From: Sphingobacteriaceae bacterium GW460-11-11-14-LB5
Lineage (GTDB): Bacteria; Bacteroidota; Bacteroidia; Sphingobacteriales; Sphingobacteriaceae
Reading direction: 5' to 3'
Length of the DNA stretch: 64,000 bases
NCBI GenBank assembly: GCA_002151545.1
Contig: CP021237.1
Span: 1,736,001 to 1,800,000, forward strand
Shown here one piece after another: positions 19,390 to 27,613 of the stretch (positions are counted from its first letter, which is position 1; every line of letters begins with the position of its first letter). Both the position numbers and the translations under genes were made by a program. The notes beneath the pieces are model-generated. The model was not told where the DNA came from. It worked only from the letters and a program-made list of their open reading frames with translations, and made no database searches.

Positions 19390-20877
19390 ATGAATAAACA
19401 CCTCATCCAATCGCAAAAAATGTTGCTCACTGTTGCCAGTCAACAGGATTGGGAAAAGGTGCAGGCAGAAATCGGCGATTTTTGTAAAACAAGATTGCCC
19501 GATATTTTCAATTCTATCTTTGATGAATTTGCATTCAACCAAACCATTCGCATCGATCAGTTAAATATAGATCTGGGAAATTTATCTTTAGATAAACTGA
19601 TTCAAAATATTGAAGAACAGATTGTTATTCAGGTGTGTACTTATTTTAGAAACCAGAATTATCATAAAGAAGTTAATATTGATATTCTTGGACCGGAGGT
19701 TCAGGCATTTATAAAGCACTTAGCACGTCAAGAGAATCTTTTTGCAAAAGATCAATCTGTTTTACCTGATCGCGCAGCAGAGGCCGATAATTATGAATCC
19801 TTAGCCTTTTATTGTCAAACCGGTTTAAAACCCTGGTGGCTGCCTGATGGAACAGCATTTAAGCCTGCCGCGGTTTTAGTCAAACTTTTTAATAACGATC
19901 GACAAATTTTCAGCCAGTTTATCCAGCTCATAAAACGTAATACCCTTAGTTATAAAAGATTAATGCAGCTGGTAAACAGGCAGTTGTTTTTTTACCAGCT
20001 TCATAATTTTAAAACAGATATTTCAATTTTAAAATATTTAGAACCAAATATTAATGCTCATTTATATCATGTAATACTTGAAGTCTGGTTCGGTGCTTTA
20101 GAAGAAGAAAAAAATAGTATTGAAATCGATGATTTTGGCCTGTGGCTTTTTAACCTGGTTCAGGAAAATCCGGCATTAAAAGCTAAATTAATAACAAGTT
20201 TAAAATTGGCAGTTACCGCTGCCGTGCTTAAAAATGAGGCTATAACAATAATCGAACGGTTTAATAATTTAATCGCTGCCATTCATAAGCAGCAGGATGT
20301 AACAGCAATTAAACCAAAATTTAAAGAAAAGGAAGACTTAGTCAATCCGAAAAAAACTGGTGAAATTAAAAAGGAAGCTTCGGTTTTAATCGAAAATGCA
20401 GGTTTGGTTTTGCTTTATCCATATTTTAAAAACCTGTTCAATTTTCTGCAGTTGTTAAATGGCCATGCATTTATTGATGAAAAGGCTATGAATAAAGCCA
20501 TTGTATACTTGCATTATTTAATTTACAACGAAATGCCCGAAGACGAAACGCTGTTGGTTTTGAATAAAATATTGTGTGGTGCTGATCCTGAAACGGTAAT
20601 CCATCTACACGAGATCACCTTTACGGAAGAAGAACTCGCAGAAGCCAACGAATTAAAAAGGACAGTAATTCAACATTGGTCGAAACTTGGATCAACAACG
20701 GTACAGGGTTTTACCGATACCTTTTTAAAACGTGACGGAAGTTTAATTTTCCGTGCCGGCGATTACCATTTATATGTAGAAAAAAAGGGTTTTGATGTTT
20801 TATTAGACACTTTGCCCTGGCCGATATCAATAATACGCTTACCATGGAACAACTATTTAATCAACCTGAACTGGTAA
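19390..20877 (+). CDS. Contractile injection system tape-measure protein (Afp14-like)
   Basis: This roughly 495-residue protein matches the CIS tape-measure family in character. The N-terminal segment (DEFAFNQTIRIDQLNIDLGNLSLDKLIQNI) has the hallmark of an IDxLxxDLG-type strand followed by helices. The middle is mostly helical, and the C-terminus (ILCGADPETVIHLHEITFTEEELAEANELKRTVIQHWSKL, then LPWPISIIRLPW) is conserved in the family. It should set the length of the inner tube. An in-frame GTG lies one codon upstream at 19387, and the ATG at 19390 is preferred. Its 3' end overlaps the AAA+ ATPase gene by 34 bp in another frame, which suggests coupled translation. Confidence 0.82.
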   Translation: MNKHLIQSQKMLLTVASQQDWEKVQAEIGDFCKTRLPDIFNSIFDEFAFNQTIRIDQLNIDLGNLSLDKLIQNIEEQIVIQVCTYFRNQNYHKEVNIDILGPEVQAFIKHLARQENLFAKDQSVLPDRAAEADNYESLAFYCQTGLKPWWLPDGTAFKPAAVLVKLFNNDRQIFSQFIQLIKRNTLSYKRLMQLVNRQLFFYQLHNFKTDISILKYLEPNINAHLYHVILEVWFGALEEEKNSIEIDDFGLWLFNLVQENPALKAKLITSLKLAVTAAVLKNEAITIIERFNNLIAAIHKQQDVTAIKPKFKEKEDLVNPKKTGEIKKEASVLIENAGLVLLYPYFKNLFNFLQLLNGHAFIDEKAMNKAIVYLHYLIYNEMPEDETLLVLNKILCGADPETVIHLHEITFTEEELAEANELKRTVIQHWSKLGSTTVQGFTDTFLKRDGSLIFRAGDYHLYVEKKGFDVLLDTLPWPISIIRLPWNNYLINLNW

Positions 20878-22223
20878 ACAATAACCTGCAGGCAAATGCA
20901 GATGCACTTTTAGCCGAATTAAACTGGTTTGAAAAAGTGTTGCAGTTGCGTAGCGCCATTAATGCCGGTAATGTGGCTGCTGGTACCCGTATTTTTGATG
21001 CCCACCCGCCCGATTTAAGCAATTTCGATAGTAGTTATGCGAGGTTTCTGGCTAAGTATCAGTTTAAATTTGCCGAGCGTTTTTTGCTTTTCCTTTCCAT
21101 GGTGAGTCAGATAAAACCACAATGCCTGGATATTTTCCTGGTGAACAATCCACAAACCGGGCAGATATTTACGGAATTTGGCGGTAAAAAAGGAAACGTT
21201 TTTAGTGGTTTTTTACCCACAGCCGAAACTTTTTTGTTTTTGCTTGCTTCCGATAATTTAATGCTGCGCTTTGATCTGATGAAATTATTTGATGCCCGAA
21301 ATCCGCTTTTCGCCTTAAATGTACTGGAGTATGAGCCGCTTCCACCTGGTGAACCTATTTCGAGTATCCCATTACACATTAGTAAAAACTGGTTCGAAGA
21401 GTTTACCACAGGCGAAAGAAGCAAACCCCGTTTTTCAACTGATTTTCCGGCTCACCTGATCGAAACCAATATGGAATATGGCGATCTGGTTTTGCCCGAG
21501 CATACCCGCGAACACCTGGAGCTGTTAAATGCATGGTTACAGCATAGCCCGACCATGATGAACGATCTGGGGCTGAAACATAAGATAAAACCCGGTTTCA
21601 GAACGTTATTTTACGGTCAGCCCGGCACAGGGAAATCTTTAGCAGCCGCTGTTTTGGGTAAAAAGCATAATTTACCGGTTTATCGCATCGATTTAAGCAG
21701 GATAGTAAGCAAATATATTGGCGAAACCGGTAAAAACCTGGCCAAGGTATTCGATGCTGCCGAAAATCAGGGTTGGATATTGTTTTTTGATGAAGCTGAT
21801 GCGCTTTTCGGAAAACGTACCAATGTAAGCGATGCAAGGGATAAATATGCAAATCAGGAAACCAGTTACCTGCTCCAACGGATTGAAGACCACAATGGCC
21901 TGGTTATTCTCGCCAGTAATTTTAAACAAAATATCGATCAGGCATTTTTGCGCCGTTTTCAATCAGTAATCGAATTTCCGATGCCAGAGGCCAGTCAGCG
22001 GGCCCTGCTCTGGGAACAGGGCTTTTCGCCATTTACAAAAATGGAAGCAAAGATAAACCTCGATGAGATTGCCCAGAAATTTGAACTTACCGGTGGTGTA
22101 ATTATTAACGTGGTGCAGTATGCCACCATGCAGATGCTTAAAGAAGGGGGAAAAGAAATCAGGCAAAAAGATATTATTGAAGGCGTTAAACGCGAATTAA
22201 AAAAATCAGGGCGAACATTATAG
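20844..22223 (+). CDS. AAA+ ATPase of the injection system (Afp15-like)
   Basis: This 459-residue protein has an N-terminal helical region (about 1-200) and a single AAA+ module: Walker A GQPGTGKS at 258-265, Walker B ILFFDEAD at 312-319, a sensor-1 Asn in LVILASN (353-359) and an arginine finger at RRF (370-372). A C-terminal lid follows. Afp15/Pvc15 ATPases are needed for particle assembly or cargo loading. They are not ClpV-type recyclers of the contracted sheath, and no ClpV-like double-AAA gene occurs here. It overlaps the tape-measure gene and is followed 2 bp on by the DUF4157 gene. Confidence 0.93.
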   Translation: MEQLFNQPELVNNNLQANADALLAELNWFEKVLQLRSAINAGNVAAGTRIFDAHPPDLSNFDSSYARFLAKYQFKFAERFLLFLSMVSQIKPQCLDIFLVNNPQTGQIFTEFGGKKGNVFSGFLPTAETFLFLLASDNLMLRFDLMKLFDARNPLFALNVLEYEPLPPGEPISSIPLHISKNWFEEFTTGERSKPRFSTDFPAHLIETNMEYGDLVLPEHTREHLELLNAWLQHSPTMMNDLGLKHKIKPGFRTLFYGQPGTGKSLAAAVLGKKHNLPVYRIDLSRIVSKYIGETGKNLAKVFDAAENQGWILFFDEADALFGKRTNVSDARDKYANQETSYLLQRIEDHNGLVILASNFKQNIDQAFLRRFQSVIEFPMPEASQRALLWEQGFSPFTKMEAKINLDEIAQKFELTGGVIINVVQYATMQMLKEGGKEIRQKDIIEGVKRELKKSGRTL

Positions 22224-22225
22224 GC

Positions 22226-25200
22226 ATGAGCAGCATATTGGCATATCGAAATTCTCCATCCAGGTCTGTAACACACAGCAGGCCAGGGAATAGTGCTATC
22301 CAAACCAAGCTGAAGGTTGGGGCTGCAAACGATCCGCAGGAGAAAGAAGCCGATCAGGTTGCAGAAAGGGTCATGCGGATGCCATCGAATGCGGGCTTTG
22401 CCATGGCTGGTACCGGTGGTTCGTTATCTGCTATGCAGGTACAACGAAAATGCTCGGGTTGTGAGCAGGAACAAAAAGTTTCCCGTAAGGAAAGCAGCAT
22501 CATGAGGTTGGCTGCCAGGCCTGCTGTACAGCGTAAATGTGCAACCTGTGCAGATAAAGAAAAAGCATCTCGTAAAGAAAAAACTAAGCTCCAACGTAAA
22601 TGCGCCAGTTGTGCAGAGAAAGAAAAAGTATCGAAAAAGGAGAAGGTAACACCAGAAAATAAACTTCAGCGCAAATGTAGTTGTGAGCACGAAGAAGAAG
22701 TATCGCGTAAACCAGAAGAGTTAAAAGATATAGATCAACCCGAGGTATTACAGGCCAAATCAGAATCGGCTTCTGCGGCAGGAGGAATTGCGCCATCGGG
22801 TGTGCAATTGGGTATTAACGCAACGAAAGGTGCCGGTACCACCTTACCCGGAGACGTGAGCCGCGATTTAGGCAGTAAAATGGGAGGTGATTTTTCGGGC
22901 GTGAGGATTCATGATACTTCTTACTCTGCGAAATTGAACGATAGTTTAAATGCTAGGGCATTTACCGTTGGCAATAATATTTATTTTAACAAAGGTGAGT
23001 ATAATCCAAATTCGCAAAGCGGAAGGTTTTTACTGGCACATGAGTTAACGCATACGATGCAGCAAGGGGCTTCGCCCGATATACAGCGCTACAGTTGGGA
23101 TGAATTTACAGGGGATGTTGCCGGCGGTGTTGATGCCGTAGGAGAAGGACTGAGCGATGCAGCTGGTGCTGTTGCCGATACGGCCAGTGCAGCTGCAGGA
23201 GCTGTAGCAGATGCCGCCGGAACGGTTTATGACGCAGGCGTAGAAGCAATAGACTGGCTGGCAACCGAAGCCGGACAGGCAGCCCAGGCATTGGCCGATG
23301 CTTTAGGTGTTGACGTAAGAATAACCACCAGTGGTTTGGAAATTGATATTCCTGGTGGTTGCCCGTTGGATGGACATAGTCAACAGTTTACGCTCGATGC
23401 TATAGAGGAAGATTTAATGATCCCGATTTTTGCCATGCCAATCGCTCCTGATGTATTCATTTCGGGCGAAGTCGGCATTACAGGAAGCATTACACCAGAA
23501 GTTCAGGTTCAGATCGGGCCAATTTGTTTCGACCCGACACATATTTTAATCAATCCTTTAACCAGTAACTACAGCATCAGCGGTGGTATCAGCATTACCA
23601 GTGCTTTATCATTAGGTGCAGAATTGCGGGGAGGAATAAAAGGTGAGCTTAGTTTAAGTGGAATTATACCAGTTGGGCCAGTGCCTGTACCGGTAAGTAT
23701 TCCGCTTTTAAGTGCCGAAGGTGGTCCGGCTGTATTTGTTAGAGCTATCGGCATGCAAACCACACACATTGGTGGTTCATTATCATATGGCGGAGGTACC
23801 ATTACGGCCAGCCCTGATGTAGATCTGGATTTTGGTGTCGCTGCTGATTTATTTGCCGGTGCTTATGCGCAGCTGAGCGTGCTTGGCTTTAACCTATGCC
23901 GGATATACTGGCAACCTTACGAATGGCATGGTGATGCTGCGGCCTCACTTGGTTTATCGGGTAGCATTAGCGGTGTTCCTGGCGTTGGAATTACAGGTGT
24001 AAGCGTAGCTACACCAACTTTAACCGGTATTCCTTTTGATAATATTGGATTGGCTATAGATCGAAGTGAGGGTTTTACAGATGATTGCCCGTTGATTTCA
24101 GGATTATGTGGTATTTTAAGAGCCTTGCATTATTTACCATCGCAAAATGGTGGAAGCTGGGATTGGAGCGCAACAGGTGCTCCTGGAAGTGGTTCATATG
24201 GCCCTGGTCCCAGGTTAGGTGGACCTTTAGAAGCTTATCAAAAAAAACCACCACTAGCCAGTGGGTCTGAATGTAGAGGCGCTTGCGGACCTAATTGCGA
24301 TACATGCCAGCATGAAGCTATACATCATGAAATTGATCCAGCTACTGGGACACTTTGGGAATATACCATGTTCGAAAACTGCCATACCCATGATGGCTGT
24401 AGAGAACACGATGCTGGATTTGATTGGGCTGCCGATGTAAAAGGGGAAACAGGTTCTTGGGCAATGATTTTGCCTTGGCACATGGCCGCAAATATAGAGT
24501 GTGCCTGTAATAATTTGGCTGGTAATTGCCCGGCATGGGCTTTTGGCTTACCACCTTATGATCCTCGACCTATGTATTTTGCAGAAACCGCCAAAGCTAT
24601 TGGTTCTGCAACACCAATAACACCGCATGTTCCACCAGGCGGTGGTGGACCAAATAATGAAGTTGGACCAGATTTTTATCATTATAGTATTAACCCACCG
24701 TCGGGAGATTTTGCTGCAGGTGGTGAAAGATGGACAGATTATAAGACGGATTGTAGGGCAGAAGCGCAAGCGGCAACAGGTGTTCCTGATGATTTACAAT
24801 ATATTTCTACCCTACCAGATGCCGTGGCAGATACCTATATCGACAGGAGCAATTTTACAGTAAGGCCAAGAATGTCGGTAGTTCACGGCATCATGTATCC
24901 TTATTATCACTATCGAAACCATACGGTAATTCCTGCTGGCACATACACAACCGTTGCTTTAACCGTATTTTCTCCAAACTGCGAATCACCATTAGGCTTT
25001 AACGATGATACCTGGTACGATAGGACCGAGCCATTTGATGATGTAAACAATGAGCATCATTTAATTTTTATAAGGGGTACCGAAGGGAATCGGGTAGAAA
25101 TGATGGCCAGTGAGCCAATTACTATCGAGAAATTTTTACAGGATATTATAGATACAACTTCGGATACAGATCCAAAACATATTCAGGCTGTTACCGCACA

Positions 25201-25939
25201 AAATTTATACCGTACAGGCGTAGCGCCAAATCTGCAAAAATTAAATACCATTAAAGTTGATGACAATACAGGTAGAGCAATAGATCCAAGTAAACAAGCA
25301 GATCTGGAAAAATATGCTAGCGATTTTTGGACAAATTCTATCGCTTTAACCACTATTTTGAGGTCGTTAATAGGAAGAGAAAATTTATCAGATGCCAGAG
25401 ATCGTTATGCCTTAGAAGGTTTGGCCGGCACCTATGGAAGTGTACCAATACCAAAAGGAGATCAAATGACGGGTGATCATCAACCTCAGGCAGCCGCACT
25501 CATTTATTCGGCAGCGCAACCTTATTTCCCGCCAATTAATCCTATAAAAGATGTTTTGGACGGTAGCCACGCACCTTCGGCCTATGTAATTAATCTGCAC
25601 AAATACAGGCACGAAGCAGGTAGGACTTTTGGTCATAAAAGTAATCCGATTTTGAAAGCCTTTACGGCTGCGGTTGATGCCATCAGGCATGATAGAACTA
25701 AAACGCCTAAAGAAAAACGGTCGGATAATGTAGATCTATTGAAAAAAGAGCTGGGTGCAGATGTTCAGGCAATGAGGGGAGTGGTTAATCAGGCAGAAAC
25801 CCACGATAATTGGAAAGATTTGGGAGAGGTGGGCTTTACAGGTACCGATAAAACCGATTTATACAATGAATTAAAAACACGTATTTTACAAGGAGAACAA
25901 GCTATGTTAACACAAAATTTAGATCGATACAAAACATAG
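22226..25939 (+). CDS. DUF4157 (HExxH) eCIS-associated protein with phospholipase A2-like motif; candidate effector
   Basis: This 1237-residue multidomain protein has no signal peptide. Residues 70-155 contain four QRKC modules (C76/C79, C105/C108, C126/C129, C151/C153), each followed by a charged Glu/Lys linker. Residues about 204-282 are a DUF4157 domain with the zinc-peptidase-like motif HELTH at 272-276. An Ala-rich amphipathic stretch (295-360) and a Gly/beta-rich middle (about 360-610) follow. Residues 683-765 resemble a phospholipase A2 core: CGPNC at 687-691, then C719-x-x-H722-D723-x-C725, the catalytic His-Asp arrangement, and a later ECAC pair. The last 160 residues form a separate His-containing domain (GDHQ at 1084-1087, H1125, H1129). 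DUF4157 is known as a common companion of eCIS cargo. The lipase activity is inferred. Confidence 0.85.
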   Translation: MSSILAYRNSPSRSVTHSRPGNSAIQTKLKVGAANDPQEKEADQVAERVMRMPSNAGFAMAGTGGSLSAMQVQRKCSGCEQEQKVSRKESSIMRLAARPAVQRKCATCADKEKASRKEKTKLQRKCASCAEKEKVSKKEKVTPENKLQRKCSCEHEEEVSRKPEELKDIDQPEVLQAKSESASAAGGIAPSGVQLGINATKGAGTTLPGDVSRDLGSKMGGDFSGVRIHDTSYSAKLNDSLNARAFTVGNNIYFNKGEYNPNSQSGRFLLAHELTHTMQQGASPDIQRYSWDEFTGDVAGGVDAVGEGLSDAAGAVADTASAAAGAVADAAGTVYDAGVEAIDWLATEAGQAAQALADALGVDVRITTSGLEIDIPGGCPLDGHSQQFTLDAIEEDLMIPIFAMPIAPDVFISGEVGITGSITPEVQVQIGPICFDPTHILINPLTSNYSISGGISITSALSLGAELRGGIKGELSLSGIIPVGPVPVPVSIPLLSAEGGPAVFVRAIGMQTTHIGGSLSYGGGTITASPDVDLDFGVAADLFAGAYAQLSVLGFNLCRIYWQPYEWHGDAAASLGLSGSISGVPGVGITGVSVATPTLTGIPFDNIGLAIDRSEGFTDDCPLISGLCGILRALHYLPSQNGGSWDWSATGAPGSGSYGPGPRLGGPLEAYQKKPPLASGSECRGACGPNCDTCQHEAIHHEIDPATGTLWEYTMFENCHTHDGCREHDAGFDWAADVKGETGSWAMILPWHMAANIECACNNLAGNCPAWAFGLPPYDPRPMYFAETAKAIGSATPITPHVPPGGGGPNNEVGPDFYHYSINPPSGDFAAGGERWTDYKTDCRAEAQAATGVPDDLQYISTLPDAVADTYIDRSNFTVRPRMSVVHGIMYPYYHYRNHTVIPAGTYTTVALTVFSPNCESPLGFNDDTWYDRTEPFDDVNNEHHLIFIRGTEGNRVEMMASEPITIEKFLQDIIDTTSDTDPKHIQAVTAQNLYRTGVAPNLQKLNTIKVDDNTGRAIDPSKQADLEKYASDFWTNSIALTTILRSLIGRENLSDARDRYALEGLAGTYGSVPIPKGDQMTGDHQPQAAALIYSAAQPYFPPINPIKDVLDGSHAPSAYVINLHKYRHEAGRTFGHKSNPILKAFTAAVDAIRHDRTKTPKEKRSDNVDLLKKELGADVQAMRGVVNQAETHDNWKDLGEVGFTGTDKTDLYNELKTRILQGEQAMLTQNLDRYKT

Positions 25940-25941
25940 AT

Positions 25942-26481
25942 ATGGAAAATCTCATAATTAAATTCCTGGCTTTTTTGAATAATCAGGAGGGCTTTTTAGT
26001 TGATTTAGAGCCTGCTGACAATAGCATATTAACTAAATTAATAGCCAATTATAACGCAAAAGATTTGGAAGTTTTCGCAGAGTCAAATAATGGTTCTGCC
26101 TGGGCAATCTGGAAGCATGAAAATGCCTTGCCAGTTGTATTAATAAGTTCTGAAGGCATTCCTTTTGATATTGCAGCCAGGGATTTTGAAACTTTTTTGG
26201 CCTTATTATACTATGGTACAGGCTTAATGTACCAATGCTTAACTTTTCTGGATTTTGCAAAACGGATGGGGCAAACAGAAAAGCAGGCCTTAAAACGTTT
26301 TGATAAAAACTATCTCGAAAAGGAGTTACAAAGGTTTCATACAGACTATCAGGATTATAATGTGTTGTATAATTTTATTGATGAACAAGGTGTTGGTAAA
26401 ATGGAAGATCCAATACAAAGTTTTTTAGCTACTTTTAAATTAAGAAAAGCTTTTAGCGAGTGGAAAGAAAATTTTCAGTAG
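25942..26481 (+). CDS. Small cytosolic protein, possible SUKH-like immunity or chaperone
   Basis: This 179-residue acidic soluble protein is encoded 2 bp after the DUF4157 gene and is the last gene of the eCIS operon. A central segment, about residues 48-92 (SAWAIWKHENALPVVLISSE, then DFETFLALLYYGTG), looks like the core of SMI1/KNR4 (SUKH) immunity proteins, in which an aromatic-Trp strand precedes an acidic loop and a helix. The C-terminal half is helical. Direct coupling to a large putative toxin suggests an immunity protein or a loading chaperone. The similarity is by eye and weak, so the functional call stays tentative. Confidence 0.6.
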   Translation: MENLIIKFLAFLNNQEGFLVDLEPADNSILTKLIANYNAKDLEVFAESNNGSAWAIWKHENALPVVLISSEGIPFDIAARDFETFLALLYYGTGLMYQCLTFLDFAKRMGQTEKQALKRFDKNYLEKELQRFHTDYQDYNVLYNFIDEQGVGKMEDPIQSFLATFKLRKAFSEWKENFQ

Positions 26482-26490
26482 CCAAATAAA

Positions 26491-27471
26491 TTAATTCAAA
26501 AATTCCTTCTTTACCCATTTGTTATCGCTACTTATTTTACGCCAGCCATTACTTTCTTCAACGATAAAAACTTCCTGATTTTTTGTGAGTGCAGAAATTT
26601 TTGGAAAGTTGGTGCCTGGTCCGCTTCTTACATTTAAGGTCGTGGCTTTAACAGTTGCCCTGGTTACATTTTTGGTGAAACTTCCATTAACCCAATGCTG
26701 TTGCGATGCTGATATTTTATACCAGCCGTTTTTCGCTCCATATACACGCAGAATAGCCCCTAATGTGGCTGGCTCAACTCCTGTAACTTTTTTACTTTGG
26801 GCATTCGCATCTTCCCTGATGTTTAGGCTATCGGCCGTAACTGCAACATATTTTAGAATATTTTGCGCAGGTTGCGGAATAGTCCCATTTAAAGCTGCAA
26901 TTACCAATGGCAGGAAATTTTGATTGCAATTTTCAACTTTGTTACCACCAAAAAAATTAGTGCCCGGGCAGGTTTTATTATTACCTGTTCCATTGTTTCT
27001 TACGCCGGTGGTTAAATTAAACCAATGGTGGTAAACTACATTGTCGCTGTTAACTGCGATACCGAATTTTTTACATAGCGCTGCCGTTATCCTTATGATT
27101 GTATTTTTGTGCTCAGCGGTCATTGCATCTTTTCCCGTGTCGAAATCCCCAAGATTTTCAATGCAAATGGCATTCGTATTAAAGCCCAAAATACAAGCGG
27201 GCGTATTTTCAAGGCTTCTACCCGTTAAAATTGTACCATCGGGAAAAGTGGTAAAATGTTGACCGATATCCATCCAGCCATTATGGCTAACATGGTAACT
27301 TTTCATTCCTTGCTGTAAATCAAAGTGATTATTGCCCTTAAAATTGATGTAACTAGGGCTCCAGGTATGATGCTCTTGAATGTGTATGATGGTGCGGGCA
27401 ACTCTTAAATTTGAAATCCACGTTTCAAATTCATTGATATCCATTTTGGTAAAACCGAATTTACTAGTCAT
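26491..27471 (-). CDS. N-acetylmuramoyl-L-alanine amidase with two SH3b domains
   Basis: This 326-residue enzyme would cleave the bond between N-acetylmuramic acid and the stem peptide in peptidoglycan. Residues about 25-195 are an Amidase_2/PGRP domain, with likely zinc ligands H35 (EHHTW), H148 or H149 (VVYHHW) and C168 (KTCPGTNFF). Two bacterial SH3 repeats follow at about 207-267 and 271-326 (the second with LNVRSGPGTNFPKI), probably for wall binding. There is no signal peptide or membrane anchor, so it needs lysis or a dedicated route to reach its substrate. It is convergent with the eCIS operon, with only 9 bp between stop codons. A link with particle release is possible but not shown. 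Confidence 0.9.
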   Translation of the reverse strand: MTSKFGFTKMDINEFETWISNLRVARTIIHIQEHHTWSPSYINFKGNNHFDLQQGMKSYHVSHNGWMDIGQHFTTFPDGTILTGRSLENTPACILGFNTNAICIENLGDFDTGKDAMTAEHKNTIIRITAALCKKFGIAVNSDNVVYHHWFNLTTGVRNNGTGNNKTCPGTNFFGGNKVENCNQNFLPLVIAALNGTIPQPAQNILKYVAVTADSLNIREDANAQSKKVTGVEPATLGAILRVYGAKNGWYKISASQQHWVNGSFTKNVTRATVKATTLNVRSGPGTNFPKISALTKNQEVFIVEESNGWRKISSDNKWVKKEFLN

Positions 27472-27613
27472 AACAACATTGGTTAAGGTAAAACTTAATT
27501 GTTAGAAGGATGAAAATTTTGAAATTCTAAATGTTCTACTAAATATACTTAAAGTTTTTATAATCTTTTTAAGATCAATTGGTTATGTTTTGTATTTTTC
27601 GGTTAAATTGCCT

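Noticed and set aside
1..26481. Prophage or type VI secretion system
   Set aside because: No capsid, portal, terminase, integrase, TssJLM or ClpV genes are present. The presence of DUF4157, an Afp15-type ATPase and LysM adaptor genes points to an eCIS.
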